64,000 nt of DNA, from NCBI GenBank assembly GCA_017792345.1, contig CP051228.1, positions 2,944,148 to 3,008,147 of the forward strand, read 5' to 3'. A program made the translations under genes and the position numbers. Positions 8,717 through 18,371 of this stretch are shown piece by piece (within the stretch, counting starts at the first letter, position 1; every line of letters begins with the position of its first letter). The notes below the pieces were generated by a model. It searched no databases, was not told the DNA's origin, and saw nothing but the letters and a program-made list of their open reading frames with translations. This stretch comes from Mesoflavibacter sp. (GTDB lineage: Bacteria; Pseudomonadota; Alphaproteobacteria; UBA8366; Aestuariispiraceae).

Positions 8717-9286
8717 ATGCGGCGTTTGACATGGTTGGTATGTGCTGCGGTTTTGGCGACCGCGGGGGGTGCTCAGGCGCGCGCCCAGACCATGTTGCTG
8801 CCGGTCGTCGACGTGGTCGGATCCGGCGGGCCGGGGACCGGAACGACCCGGGAACTGGTCGACGAACTTCTGGTATTGCTGCAATACGACCAGGTCGCGG
8901 ACCGGATTGTCGATGATGCGGCGACCGACGTCGTGCGGCGCGTCCGCATCGCCAATCCCCATATGACGGATAAGGACGCGCAGGCGGTGCGCCAATTGTT
9001 CGAGGATGCGGTTCGCCGCAGCGCGCCGGACCTGACACAGGCCTCGCGATCCATGCTGCTGCGGAACTATTCGGAGCAGGAATTGCGGGATCTGATCGCC
9101 TTCTACCGCACGCCTGTGGGTCAGAAAGCCATTCGCCTCAACCCGGAACTGTCTGGGGAAATCGCCTCACGGGCGGCCGCAGCAGTGAGTGGGACCTTGC
9201 CGCCGATCGTGGAGGCCTTGTCCGTGCGCTTGCGCGCCGCAGGGTTCAGAAGCCCGGAATTCAGCGAATTCACCTCCGCCCGGTAA
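8717..9286 (+). CDS. Secreted DUF2059 protein (first of a tandem pair)
   Basis: After a signal peptide (MRRLTWLVCAAVLATAGGAQARA), the mature domain has the DUF2059 pattern: a helical segment ending in VRIANPHMTD and the hallmark YSEQELRDLIAFYRTPVGQKAI near residue 125. The function of the domain is unknown; it is periplasmic. ATG 8717 was chosen over GTG 8702 because it starts the signal peptide cleanly. It is about 40 percent similar by eye to the next gene, and differs mainly by a Gly/Thr-rich insert after the signal peptide, which indicates a local duplication. Confidence 0.75.
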   Translation: MRRLTWLVCAAVLATAGGAQARAQTMLLPVVDVVGSGGPGTGTTRELVDELLVLLQYDQVADRIVDDAATDVVRRVRIANPHMTDKDAQAVRQLFEDAVRRSAPDLTQASRSMLLRNYSEQELRDLIAFYRTPVGQKAIRLNPELSGEIASRAAAAVSGTLPPIVEALSVRLRAAGFRSPEFSEFTSAR

Positions 9287-9379
9287 GACGGATCGCCGAT
9301 GTCGGCCGTGGTTGAACCACCGGTCGTGGCGCGACTAGAATGTCGCGTTACTTATGTTTGGCGAAGCGGGGGGAAGACG

Positions 9380-9889
9380 ATGCGCCAGATCAGAAATTTG
9401 GTGATGGCAATCGCGTTTGCGGCGACATTGCCCCTTGGGATCGGGGAGAGCCAGGCAGAGGAGATGCCGGAACGCATCGTCCTTGTGGATAAGCTGATGG
9501 CCATGCTGTCGCTGGATCAGGCCATGTCCCAGGTCGCCGCCGCCACCACGCAAACCATTGTTGCCCGTGTGCGCCGCGCCAATCCACGCATGACCGACGC
9601 CAACGCCAATGCGGTCTACAAGCTGTTCTATGACGCGATGATGGGCATGACGGATGAATCGATCACCCTGTCGCGCGCCAGCCTCCTGAAATACTACACC
9701 AAGGAGGATCTGAAGGTGATGATCGCCTTCTATGAGACGCCGACCGGGCGGAAGTCGATCGAACTGATGCCCCAGATCATTCAGGAAGTCATGCTGGAGA
9801 CCCAGGGCATGCTGGAACGACGGCTGCCGCCGCTGGTCGAGGCGTTGAACAAGCGGCTGAAGGACGCCGGCTACAACCTGCCGGGCTGA
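9380..9889 (+). CDS. Secreted DUF2059 protein (second of a tandem pair)
   Basis: This 169-residue paralogue of the preceding gene has a signal peptide ending near ESQAEE, a VRRANPRMTDANANAV segment and the family hallmark YTKEDLKVMIAFYETPTGRKSI. ATG 9380 has a strong purine-rich ribosome site (GGGGGGAAG) directly upstream, so the longer in-frame extension back to 9299 is unlikely to be translated. It is predicted to be periplasmic; its role is unknown. Confidence 0.76.
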   Translation: MRQIRNLVMAIAFAATLPLGIGESQAEEMPERIVLVDKLMAMLSLDQAMSQVAAATTQTIVARVRRANPRMTDANANAVYKLFYDAMMGMTDESITLSRASLLKYYTKEDLKVMIAFYETPTGRKSIELMPQIIQEVMLETQGMLERRLPPLVEALNKRLKDAGYNLPG

Positions 9890-9902
9890 CTCCGGGGCGC
9901 GT

Positions 9903-10757
9903 TCAGGACGCCGCGGCGCGGGCCATTTCGATATAGAGCGTGCGCAGTTTCGATGCGACCGGGCCCGGCACGCCATTGCCCAGGATACGGTCGTCGATCT
10001 TCACCACCGGCATGACGAAGCTGGACGCGGAGGTGATGAAGGCCTCCGCCGCGTCATAGGCTTCTTCGGGCGTGAAGGCCCGTTCCTCGACGGTCAGGCC
10101 TTCGCGGGCCGCGATTTCCAACACCGCGCGGCGGGTGATCCCATGCAGGATCTCATTGCCCAGATTGCGGGTAACGATGGTGCCGTCCAGGGTCACGATG
10201 AAGGCGTTGTTGGAACTTCCTTCGGTGACGACGCCGTCTTCGACCAGCCAGGCGTCGTTCGCGCCTGCTTCCAGCGCGGCCATCTTGGCCAGGCTGGGGG
10301 CCAGCAATTGCACGGTCTTGATATCGCGGCGGCCCCAGCGAATGTCGGGAACCGTCACGACGGCAATCCCTTTCGCCGCGGCCGGGACGTCGCAGACGGC
10401 GCGCGCCTGGGAGAACATCACCAGGCTGGGCTTGGCGTTCTTCGGGAAGGCGAAATCGCGATCCGCCGCGCCCCGGGTGATCTGCCAATAGACGATACCT
10501 TCGACCAAATTGTTCCGGGCGATAACCTCACGCTGGATGCCCAACAGTTCTTCCGGACTGCAGGGCCAATCCAGCTTCAGTTCTTTCAGGGAGCGTTCGA
10601 GGCGCGCGATATGGGCCGCGTTGTCGACCAACTTGCCGTCGATCACCGACGAGACCTCATAGACCCCGTCCGCGAACAGGAAACCACGATCGAAGACCGA
10701 GATTTTCGCATCTTCCTCGGGAAGATACTCGCCGTTGACATAGACGATGCGCGACAT
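9903..10757 (-). CDS. dat: D-amino-acid transaminase (class IV PLP aminotransferase)
   Basis: The fold-type IV aminotransferase has 284 residues, the usual length. Visible features are FDRGFLFADGVYE near residue 23, the PLP lysine in GRRDIKTVQLL near residue 147, GSSNNAF near 182 and LGNEILHGITR near 200. The RGFLFADGVYE and RRDIKT patterns are typical of D-alanine aminotransferases rather than branched-chain enzymes, so interconversion of D-amino acids and 2-oxo acids is likely. Aminodeoxychorismate lyase is the main alternative within the fold. It is transcribed alone, convergent with the DUF2059 pair. Confidence 0.85.
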   Translation of the reverse strand: MSRIVYVNGEYLPEEDAKISVFDRGFLFADGVYEVSSVIDGKLVDNAAHIARLERSLKELKLDWPCSPEELLGIQREVIARNNLVEGIVYWQITRGAADRDFAFPKNAKPSLVMFSQARAVCDVPAAAKGIAVVTVPDIRWGRRDIKTVQLLAPSLAKMAALEAGANDAWLVEDGVVTEGSSNNAFIVTLDGTIVTRNLGNEILHGITRRAVLEIAAREGLTVEERAFTPEEAYDAAEAFITSASSFVMPVVKIDDRILGNGVPGPVASKLRTLYIEMARAAAS

Positions 10758-10847
10758 GGGCTGCTCCCTCAGGCTGGAAATGCCGAGTTCTTACACGAGA
10801 AGCCCGTGGCGGGAAATACCGCGATGCGATCCGGTCGGGATCAGCGC

Positions 10848-11081
10848 CTATTCCGTCGTCGCCGTGGCGGTCGTCGTGGATTCGTCGGATTTCGAGGCGT
10901 CGGACATCCGATCGGATTCATCCGCCAGCGCCTCCCGGGTCCGGTCCTGAATGGCCTGAACGGTGTTCTGCGTGATCGCAGGCGTCACGGACTGCGTGAC
11001 CAGCGCATTCTGGGCCAGGGCCGGGGACGCAATGGCGCCCGTCAGGATCAGTGCGGCGGTAAGAGAAGCGAACCGTTTCAT
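10848..11081 (-). CDS. Small secreted protein of unknown function
   Basis: The 77-residue product begins with a textbook signal peptide (MKRFASLTAALILTGAIASPALA, cleavage near residue 23). The mature part is about 54 residues, Thr/Gln/Ser/Asp-rich, without cysteines, and ends in an acidic Thr-rich tail. A strong GGAGG-type ribosome site (AGGAGGTTGACCC) sits in front of ATG 11081. I do not recognise a family. Confidence 0.6.
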   Translation of the reverse strand: MKRFASLTAALILTGAIASPALAQNALVTQSVTPAITQNTVQAIQDRTREALADESDRMSDASKSDESTTTATATTE

Positions 11082-11181
11082 GGGTCAACCTCCTAGGGTC
11101 GATGGGTTCAATCCTACTCCTGCCCAGAGACATGGGGCGCGATTGACGGGAATGCAAGTTCGGCGGGCCGGACGGCAAGGA

Positions 11182-12645
11182 TCAGAAACTGAGATGCCCG
11201 GAAAGCCGGACACCCTTGTCCCGTTCCGCCCAATGCGCGACCGACCCATGGGACAGGGCATAGTCGCCCGACAGGTAGGTCGTCAGGCCCATGGAGACGG
11301 CTTGGTCGTCATTGCGGTAATGGACCCCCAGATCGGTGCGGAAGGTATCCTGCGTGGTCGCGACCGTCAGGCCCGGGGACACCGCGCCGCCGCCGAACAG
11401 ATCCGTGTCGATATCCATCGCCAACGTGCCTCGCAATCGCTGGTCCGGTGTCTCCTGGAAACCCAGTATCGAATACCCTTCCAGCGATGCGCGCAGGTCG
11501 GCATCTTCGTCCACGAAGCGCAGACCGCCGCCAAACTCCCCGAAGAAGCCGTCATTTTCGATCCGGTCCAGCAGATCCGCTTGCAGGTCGCCAATCAAAT
11601 AGGGTTCCAATCCGATACCGTCGGATAGCGAGAAGCGGTAGGCGATTTCGCCGTCTCCGGTCAGCCGGGCGAAATCGGAGTCCGGCCCGCCGATGCCTGA
11701 CGAAAATCCATCTTCATATCGTACGGAACGGATGAACCCTGTCGATCCGGACAGGCGCAGCCCGTCGATCGTGCAAATGCCGGTCGACGCCGCCGCGTTA
11801 AGCGCGACATAGGCTGAAATCGCATCCGACCGGTCGATTCCGTCCTGCGGACCGCCCGCCGCGATGTGCCGGATGTCGAAACGGGTCACCCCGGCGCTGG
11901 CGCTGAGATCTAGCCAGGCATTCGGCCGGAACAAGAGATAGGGCGCGACGCCGAAAGCCGTTTCGTCGTGAATGCCGCCGGGATTGGTTGTGGAGACATG
12001 AGTGTCGCTATAGGTCATGGAGACCCCCGCCAGTGTCGTGGCGTTCAGCCAGGCGTCGCCGCCTGCGCTCAGCGCGATGGTGTCGCCGTTGAAGCCGGAC
12101 CCAGTTCGGGGAGCTACCGGTGTCGACGAACCGTTGAGCCAAAGGCTCAGGCGGGCGCGCTTCGCCAGTTTGGGGCTGACCTGCGGTGCCCGCTTCACCG
12201 TCCCGTCCTGATCACGGTATTCATAATGGCGGCGGGATGAAAACAGGCCCGTCCGAAGGGCGGAGTCCGATGCCAGATAGGGTAGAATGGTCTTCAATGC
12301 GCCACGCTGCGTCTTGTGGCCGATTGTCTCCTGGTTCCGGCTCAGGCGTTCCGGCCGCAGGCGGGCATAGGGCGTGACCGGTGACAGGATGTCCCCCGAC
12401 CCATGAAATGCCGCCGGACGCGCAACGGCGTCACGTGGACCGATCTCCCGGTCGGACGCTCCGGGTGCGGCGATCCGAGTCAGATGGGTCAGGATGGCGT
12501 CGTCGGTCCGCATCGCGTTGGTCGCGTTCACATGGGTCGAAACCGCAGGTGCCCGCCCCGATGCGACGCCTGTTTCCGGCGCGGTCGACAACAAAGCGGC
12601 GACCGCAAGTGCGATACCCAATTGAATCGGCAAGTTGCTACGCAT
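11182..12645 (-). CDS. Outer-membrane beta-barrel / autotransporter-domain-like protein
   Basis: The 487-residue protein has a signal peptide (residues 1-28), a linker region to about residue 150, and then alternating amphipathic strands to the end. It finishes with LSGHLSF, the terminal phenylalanine signature of BAM-assembled outer-membrane proteins. Motifs such as GVAPYLLFRPNAWLDLSASAGVTRF, IGLEPYLIGDLQAD and the last strands resemble the C-terminal translocator domain of autotransporters. There is no long passenger, so the barrel itself may be the product. ATG 12645 gives the cleaner signal peptide; an in-frame start lies 15 bp upstream. Confidence 0.65.
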   Translation of the reverse strand: MRSNLPIQLGIALAVAALLSTAPETGVASGRAPAVSTHVNATNAMRTDDAILTHLTRIAAPGASDREIGPRDAVARPAAFHGSGDILSPVTPYARLRPERLSRNQETIGHKTQRGALKTILPYLASDSALRTGLFSSRRHYEYRDQDGTVKRAPQVSPKLAKRARLSLWLNGSSTPVAPRTGSGFNGDTIALSAGGDAWLNATTLAGVSMTYSDTHVSTTNPGGIHDETAFGVAPYLLFRPNAWLDLSASAGVTRFDIRHIAAGGPQDGIDRSDAISAYVALNAAASTGICTIDGLRLSGSTGFIRSVRYEDGFSSGIGGPDSDFARLTGDGEIAYRFSLSDGIGLEPYLIGDLQADLLDRIENDGFFGEFGGGLRFVDEDADLRASLEGYSILGFQETPDQRLRGTLAMDIDTDLFGGGAVSPGLTVATTQDTFRTDLGVHYRNDDQAVSMGLTTYLSGDYALSHGSVAHWAERDKGVRLSGHLSF

Positions 12646-12970
12646 CTGCCCGTGCCCCAAGTCAGATATTCGTGTGACAAAGTGATGATCAATTATGTCT
12701 TATAGATAATGGGGTGAAATCAATTGATAATATTAATGATCTATGAGTAAAATTATGTAATGGCAAAGTTGCAACGTAGTAGTGATTTTGAAAAACAACT
12801 GTAGATTACCGAAGCCCATACGGCGGGTGGCGTTGGGTACATCTTAAAATGCGCAATCTCGTCGGCACGCGTTCTGGTGGTTGAAGGTGCACGGTGCGGT
12901 GAAAGCATAACCCTTCATTAAGAATTGCCCCATAAATTGAGAACATTCGCAAACTGACGGGGTTCGCATC
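12646..12970. other. AT-rich intergenic region between divergent genes
   Basis: This 325 bp region separates the outer-membrane barrel gene from the histidine kinase. Positions about 12676-12800 are strikingly AT-rich against the surrounding sequence and include a near-palindrome around 12723-12740 (ATTGATAATATTAAT). The stretch should hold both promoters and possibly a nucleoid-protein or regulator site. I see no ORF, tRNA or clear riboswitch. Confidence 0.45.
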
Positions 12971-14338
12971 ATGGATGCAATCGCACTTGATATAAGAACG
13001 ATGGCAATCATGGCGGCTTTAACCAGCGTGCTTCAGGCCGTTGCGCTGACGACCTTGTGGCGGGCGGCGCCACAAGCGCCGGGTCCGCGCGAATGGGCCT
13101 TGGGCGGGATTATGCTGGCCCTGGGAATGCTTTTGATTTCCTTCCGAAATCTGGTTCCCGACTGGGCCTCGGTGATTGTTGCGAATGTATTGATCGTTGC
13201 CGCTCATGCGGCGTATCTGGCGGGGATCAACCGTCACCAGAACCAACGCCCCGACACGCATATCATTGCTGGTTCGCTGCTCGCGACCGTGGGGCTATTC
13301 GTGTGGTTCACCTACTACGAAAACAATGTGTCGGCCCGTATCATCATCATTTCCGCTATTTTGGTGCTGCTTTCAGCGACGGCCGCCCTTCGGTTGTCGC
13401 GGTCAGGGCGGAATCGAAAGCCCAGTGCAGCCTGGCTGGTCGTGGTCATGCTTGGTGCCCATGCCGCGTTTCATCTTCTCAGAGGTCTGTACACATTTTT
13501 CCTGGACCGAGGCATTTCGGACTTTATGCAAGCCTCGATCGTGCATGGCGCGGCATTCGCCGACATTGTCATATTCACATTTGTCGCCGGTCTGGGGTTC
13601 TCGATCATGACGGTGGCTCGTACCAACGAACGGCTTGCCGATGAACTGGCGTCGCGCACGACCTTGTTGTCGATTATCGCACATGACATTCGCAGTCCGT
13701 TCACGGCCCTGATCGGCATGACGACGCTGGTATCCACGAGCCTGGAGAAAGGCGATGTGCAGGAGGCGCGAGTTCTGACAGGCAAGGTGTCGCGGGCTGC
13801 GATGTCGACCCTGAACCTCCTGGAAGATCTCCTGGTCTGGAGCAAGGCGGAGTTTAACGCAACGACCCGGCATGCCTCCCGGATCGCACTTCAGGATCTG
13901 GTGGAAAAGAAAGTCCACTTGTTTGAGGAACAGATTCTTCAGAAGCGCATCGATGTTCGCATGACACTGAATCAACCGACGGTCTGTCATTATGCCGACG
14001 AGTTGGAAATGCTGGTTCGAAATTTATTGTCCAACGCCATCAAATTCTGTCCGCCTGAAGGGGAGATCTCGATTGTGACGTCTCCGACCGAAGGCGGGGC
14101 GGAAATCCAGATATCGAATACAGTTGCGGCAACTCAGTCCGTTGCTTCAAGTGACGGTGATCGAAGGGGCGCGGCACAGCCCGGCGCGTCGGTCGGAACC
14201 GCGGGCGAAATCGGCATGGGGATTGGATTGGATTTGTGTCGGCGTCTTTGTGCAAATGCCGGGCATAGTCTGACGATCCGGGCCGACGCAAAGGACACGT
14301 TCACCGCGTCGCTGTCCGTCAGAGAATTGGCGGCTTAG
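12971..14338 (+). CDS. Membrane sensor histidine kinase
   Basis: The 455-residue protein has about seven transmembrane helices in residues 1-215, a HisKA phosphoacceptor helix with IIAHDIRSPF near residue 238, and a HATPase domain whose N-box is LVRNLLSNAIKF near 352. The G2 box GEIGMGIGLDLC is present near 420. The usual DxGxG G1 box is not seen; its place is taken by an ISNTVAA segment followed by a Ser/Gly/Ala-rich loop, so ATP binding may be altered. There is no extracellular sensor domain, so it probably senses a membrane or intramembrane signal. No response regulator is adjacent (an orphan kinase). Its 3' end overlaps the convergent GNAT gene by 4 bp. Confidence 0.85.
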   Translation: MDAIALDIRTMAIMAALTSVLQAVALTTLWRAAPQAPGPREWALGGIMLALGMLLISFRNLVPDWASVIVANVLIVAAHAAYLAGINRHQNQRPDTHIIAGSLLATVGLFVWFTYYENNVSARIIIISAILVLLSATAALRLSRSGRNRKPSAAWLVVVMLGAHAAFHLLRGLYTFFLDRGISDFMQASIVHGAAFADIVIFTFVAGLGFSIMTVARTNERLADELASRTTLLSIIAHDIRSPFTALIGMTTLVSTSLEKGDVQEARVLTGKVSRAAMSTLNLLEDLLVWSKAEFNATTRHASRIALQDLVEKKVHLFEEQILQKRIDVRMTLNQPTVCHYADELEMLVRNLLSNAIKFCPPEGEISIVTSPTEGGAEIQISNTVAATQSVASSDGDRRGAAQPGASVGTAGEIGMGIGLDLCRRLCANAGHSLTIRADAKDTFTASLSVRELAA

Positions 14339-14823
14339 CGCACGCGGCGTTCCAGCATCACCTCGTTCGGCCGAAACCCGCGCTTTTCATAGGCGGCGGC
14401 CGCGCGGTCGTTGCCGACCAGATAGCTGATCATCATCACCGTCATGCCCAGATCGCGGAAATGCGCTTCCGCGCAGTCCAGCAGCATGTCCAGCAATGGC
14501 CCACCCCGATGGACCGGTTCGATCCAAAGGTCGTAGACATAGCCGACGACCTGATGATCGGGATACAGGTAGTGGCCCCCCATATCCTCCACCGCGCAGA
14601 TCATCATGCCGGCGGCACCGCCTTGCGGTGTTTCAGCGAGGATCATGCGCCCACGGTTTGCGGCGACCTCCCGGGCAAGATACCGAACATGGGCCTCGGC
14701 CCCGTCCGCGCCGGTCCGGCGACCTGGGTGCAGGGCGTGTTCCACATCACACAGCCCCGCCATGAACCGGGTCAGGACCGGCAAATCCTCCGGAAGTGCC
14801 GCATCACGCAGGGCGAAGGTCAT
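14335..14823 (-). CDS. GNAT family N-acetyltransferase
   Basis: The 162-residue protein has the GNAT fold: RDAALPEDLPVLTRFM at the N-terminus, a central strand VGYVYDLWIEPVHRGG (motif A; the pantetheine loop is an atypical HRGGPLLDMLL) and a C-terminal YLVGNDRAAAAYEKRGFRPNEVM typical of motif B. The substrate is unknown. Its ATG overlaps the stop of the upstream indolepyruvate oxidoreductase (ATGA), so the two are translationally coupled. Confidence 0.82.
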   Translation of the reverse strand: MTFALRDAALPEDLPVLTRFMAGLCDVEHALHPGRRTGADGAEAHVRYLAREVAANRGRMILAETPQGGAAGMMICAVEDMGGHYLYPDHQVVGYVYDLWIEPVHRGGPLLDMLLDCAEAHFRDLGMTVMMISYLVGNDRAAAAYEKRGFRPNEVMLERRVR

Positions 14824-17800
14824 TCCGCCGCCGCGGATGCCGGGGCCGGACTGGCCGACGGATCGCGGAAATGGGACAGCAATTCGCTTTCCTGCTTCTT
14901 GGCCAGGGCGATATGTCGCTCCTTCACGTGGCCGAAACCCCGGATCCGCTCCGGCACGCGGGCCAGTTCGACCGCCGTCGCGTGATTCTTCGACGACAGC
15001 TTATCGAAGACTTCCGCCATCAGCGTTTCGTATTCGGTGATCAGGGCGCGCTCGGTCTTGCGTTCCTCGGAATAGCCGAAGATGTCGAAGGGCGTATTGC
15101 GCAGGCCCTTCAGTTTGGCCAGTACCCCGAACGCCTTCATCATCCAGGGGCCGTATTCCTTCTTCTGCAGCTCGCCGGTATCCGGGTCGCGATCCGCGAA
15201 AAGCGGCGGAGCCAGATGGAAACGCAGTTTGAAATCGCCCTCGAAGCGCTCCTTGACCGAGCGCATGAAGTCGCCGGACGTATAGAGGCGCGCAACTTCA
15301 TACTCGTCCTTGATCGCCAGCAGTTTGAAGTAATAGCGGGCGACCGACTTCGCCAGACTGCCATCCGACTGACCCAACCGGCCCTCCGCCGTGACGGCGC
15401 GATCAACCAGGTCCTTGTAGCGGCGGGCATAGGCTTCGTTCTGATAGTCCTTCAGGAAGGCGATCCGCTTGGCGACGATGTCTTCCAAGGCGGTGGCAAC
15501 TTCCGGCGCATCCGCGTTCTTCGCCTTTTCCTCGGCCTTGCCGACCAGGTTCATGACGGCTTTCGGATCATGCGCCATGCGGCGGCCCCACAGGAAGGCG
15601 CGCTTGTTCGCCTCGACCGCAACGCCGTTCAGCTCGATGGCTTTCTCCAAGGCCGCGCCGCTGATCGGCACCAGACCCATCTGGAAGGCGACGCCCAGCA
15701 TGAAGGGGTTGGTTGCGATGCTGTCGCCCATCAGGGCCTCGGCGACCTTCGTGCCCGGCAGGAAATGGGCGGCGTCCGGACCAACCTGATCACGGATGAT
15801 GCGTTCCATTTCCTCGGTCGGGAACTGCCAGTCCGGATTCTTGGTGAAGGCGCCGGTGATCGATTCCTGGGTATTGACCACGGCGACCGTCGAACCGCGT
15901 TCCGCCTTCGCCATCGCGTCGTTGCCGGAGGCGACGACCATGTCGCAGCCCAGGATCACGTCGGCCCCGCCGGCCGCGATACGCACGGCCTTGATGTCTT
16001 CCGGCTTGGCCGCGATGCGGATATGGCTGGTTACCGGGCCGCCCTTCTGCGCCAGGCCGGCCATGTCCAGGATGGAACAGCCCTTGCCCTCCAGATGCGC
16101 GGCCATGCCCAACAGCGCGCCGATGGTCACGACGCCCGTGCCGCCGACCCCGGTCAGCAGGATGTCCCAGGGACGCTCGCTCGTCGCCGGGATCTTCGGG
16201 TCCGGCAGCGCTTCGAACAGGTCGGACACGCCTGCCGCCTTTGCGGCGCCGGCCGCCGCGCCCTTGCCCTTGCGCGGCTTGCCGCCATGCACGGTGACGA
16301 AGGACGGACAGAACCCGTCGACGCAGGAGAAGTCCTTGTTGCAGCTCGACTGATCGATCGCGCGCTTGCGGCCGAATTCGGTTTCCTTCGGGACGACCGA
16401 CAGGCAGTTGGACTTGACGGAGCAGTCGCCGCAGCCTTCGCAGACCAGCTCGTTGATGAAGGCGCGCTTGGCCGGATCCGGATAGAGCCCGCGCTTGCGG
16501 CGGCGGCGTTTCTCGGCGGCACAGGTCTGATCGTAGATGATCGCCGTGCAGCCCGGAATCTCGCGCATTTCCTTCTGCAGCTTGGGCAGTTCGCTGCGGT
16601 GATGCACCGTGGTGCCAGCCGGGAAATAGCCCGCCGTGGTCGGGTATTTTTCCGGCTCGTCGGACACGACGATCAGGCGTTTGACATTCTCCGCCGCGAC
16701 CTGGCGCGCCATGGTCGGGACGTCGATCGGCCCGTCATGGGGCTGGCCGCCGGTCATCGCGACGGCGTCGTTGAACAGGATCTTGTAGGTGACGTTGACC
16801 CCGGCGGAGACCGCCGCGCGGATCGCCAGCAGGCCGGAATGGAAATAGGTGCCGTCGCCCAGATTGACGAAGACATGCTTTTCCGACGTGAACGGCGCCT
16901 GGCCGACCCAGGTCAGGCCTTCGCCGCCCATCTGGGTGAAGCTCTGCGTATTGCGGTCCATCCACAGCGCCATGTAGTGGCAGCCGATGCCGGCCAGCGC
17001 GCGGCTGCCGTCGGGCACTTTGGTCGACGTGTTGTGCGGACAGCCGGAGCAGAAATAGGGCACGCGCTTGGTGCCGCCCTTGGTTTCGGACAGCGACTTC
17101 TCCTTGGATTCCAGGAAGCCGAGCCGGTTCTTGAAATGCTCGTTCGAATCCACCGTCGCACTGCCGCCCGGCAGTTTCTTCAGGCGGTCGACCAGCACGC
17201 GCGCAATCCCCGCCGGGGACAGCTCGCCATAGGAAGGCAATTGCAGTTCGCGATTGTCGTTGAACTTGCCGACGACGCGCGGGCGCACGTCTTCGCGCCA
17301 GTTATAGAGCTGTTCTTTGAGCTGGTTTTCGATGACCGCCCGCTTTTCCTCGACGACCAGGATTTCCTCAAGGCCCTCGGCGAAATGACGGATGCCTTCG
17401 CGTTCCAGCGGCCAGGGCATGCCGACCTTGTAGATAACGATGCCCAGCTTTTCGGCGAAGGCTTCGTCGATATGCAGGTCTTCCAGCGCCTGCATGACGT
17501 CCAGATAGCTCTTGCCGGTCGTCACGATGCCCAGGCGGCGGTTTTTCCCGCCGATGACTTCGTAATTCAGGTTGTTGGCGCGCGCATAAGCCAGCGCGGC
17601 GTAGAGCCGGTGCTTGTGCAGGCGTTCCTCTTCTTCCAGCGGCTGGTGGATCGACGCGCGGATGTTCAGCCCGTCCGGCGGCATCTGGAAGTCTTCAGGG
17701 ATCTTGCTGACGACCCGGTGCGGATCGACATAGACGGAGGCGGAGGTGTCGACCGTATCGGCCAGGGTCTTGAAGGCGACCCAGACCCCGGCATAGCGCG

Positions 17801-18371
17801 ACATGGCCCAGCCATGCAGACCCATGTCCAGGAATTCCTGAACATTCGCCGGGTGCAGAACCGGGATCATCGCGTCCATGAACGCGTATTCGGTCTGGTG
17901 CGCTGTCGTGGAGGATTTGCAGGTGTGATCGTCGCCCGCCAGGACCAGCACACCGCCGTTCTGGGACGTTCCGGCGAGGTTGGCGTGACGGAAGACGTCA
18001 CCGGTCCGGTCGACACCGGGTCCCTTGCCGTACCAGATGGAAAAGACGCCATCGACCTCGGCACCGGGATACAGGCCGACCTGCTGCGTGCCCCAGACCG
18101 CCGTTGCGGCCAGGTCCTCGTTCACGCCCGGCTGGAAATGGATGTTGCTTTTTTCCAGGAACTTGCGCGCACGCCAGAGCTGCTGGTCGAAGCCGCCCAG
18201 GGGCGAGCCGCGATAGCCGGAAATGAAACACCCGGTATTCAGCCCCGCTGCCTGGTCTCGGGCGCGCTGCATCAGCGGCAGCCGCACCAGCGCCTGCGTG
18301 CCCGTCAGGAACACGCGGCCTTCTTCCAGGGTGTACTTGTCGTCCAGGGAAACTTCAGCCAGTTCGGCCAT
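14820..18371 (-). CDS. Indolepyruvate ferredoxin oxidoreductase family protein (fused subunits)
   Basis: This is a large (1183-residue) single-chain 2-oxoacid:acceptor oxidoreductase that would decarboxylate aryl- or branched 2-oxo acids such as indolepyruvate to acyl-CoA. The order is a pyrimidine-binding domain, a TPP-binding region (CSGCPHNTSTKVP and GIGCHYMALWMD, residues about 450-500), a cysteine-rich Fe-S region with CEGCGDC and later CNKDFSCVDGFC (residues about 650-700), then a gamma-type domain (GVGGTGVVTIGALLGMAA) and a C-terminal DUF6537-like part. ATG 18371 has GGGAG at the right distance; an in-frame start 30 bp upstream lacks one. It likely serves amino-acid degradation. A shadow frame covers it on the other strand. 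Confidence 0.9.
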   Translation of the reverse strand: MAELAEVSLDDKYTLEEGRVFLTGTQALVRLPLMQRARDQAAGLNTGCFISGYRGSPLGGFDQQLWRARKFLEKSNIHFQPGVNEDLAATAVWGTQQVGLYPGAEVDGVFSIWYGKGPGVDRTGDVFRHANLAGTSQNGGVLVLAGDDHTCKSSTTAHQTEYAFMDAMIPVLHPANVQEFLDMGLHGWAMSRYAGVWVAFKTLADTVDTSASVYVDPHRVVSKIPEDFQMPPDGLNIRASIHQPLEEEERLHKHRLYAALAYARANNLNYEVIGGKNRRLGIVTTGKSYLDVMQALEDLHIDEAFAEKLGIVIYKVGMPWPLEREGIRHFAEGLEEILVVEEKRAVIENQLKEQLYNWREDVRPRVVGKFNDNRELQLPSYGELSPAGIARVLVDRLKKLPGGSATVDSNEHFKNRLGFLESKEKSLSETKGGTKRVPYFCSGCPHNTSTKVPDGSRALAGIGCHYMALWMDRNTQSFTQMGGEGLTWVGQAPFTSEKHVFVNLGDGTYFHSGLLAIRAAVSAGVNVTYKILFNDAVAMTGGQPHDGPIDVPTMARQVAAENVKRLIVVSDEPEKYPTTAGYFPAGTTVHHRSELPKLQKEMREIPGCTAIIYDQTCAAEKRRRRKRGLYPDPAKRAFINELVCEGCGDCSVKSNCLSVVPKETEFGRKRAIDQSSCNKDFSCVDGFCPSFVTVHGGKPRKGKGAAAGAAKAAGVSDLFEALPDPKIPATSERPWDILLTGVGGTGVVTIGALLGMAAHLEGKGCSILDMAGLAQKGGPVTSHIRIAAKPEDIKAVRIAAGGADVILGCDMVVASGNDAMAKAERGSTVAVVNTQESITGAFTKNPDWQFPTEEMERIIRDQVGPDAAHFLPGTKVAEALMGDSIATNPFMLGVAFQMGLVPISGAALEKAIELNGVAVEANKRAFLWGRRMAHDPKAVMNLVGKAEEKAKNADAPEVATALEDIVAKRIAFLKDYQNEAYARRYKDLVDRAVTAEGRLGQSDGSLAKSVARYYFKLLAIKDEYEVARLYTSGDFMRSVKERFEGDFKLRFHLAPPLFADRDPDTGELQKKEYGPWMMKAFGVLAKLKGLRNTPFDIFGYSEERKTERALITEYETLMAEVFDKLSSKNHATAVELARVPERIRGFGHVKERHIALAKKQESELLSHFRDPSASPAPASAAAE

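Noticed and set aside
11105-11135. tRNA-like T-loop string GGTTCAATCC
   Set aside because: Flanks do not form a T-stem or any cloverleaf, and the region is the leader of a small secreted-protein gene; chance match.
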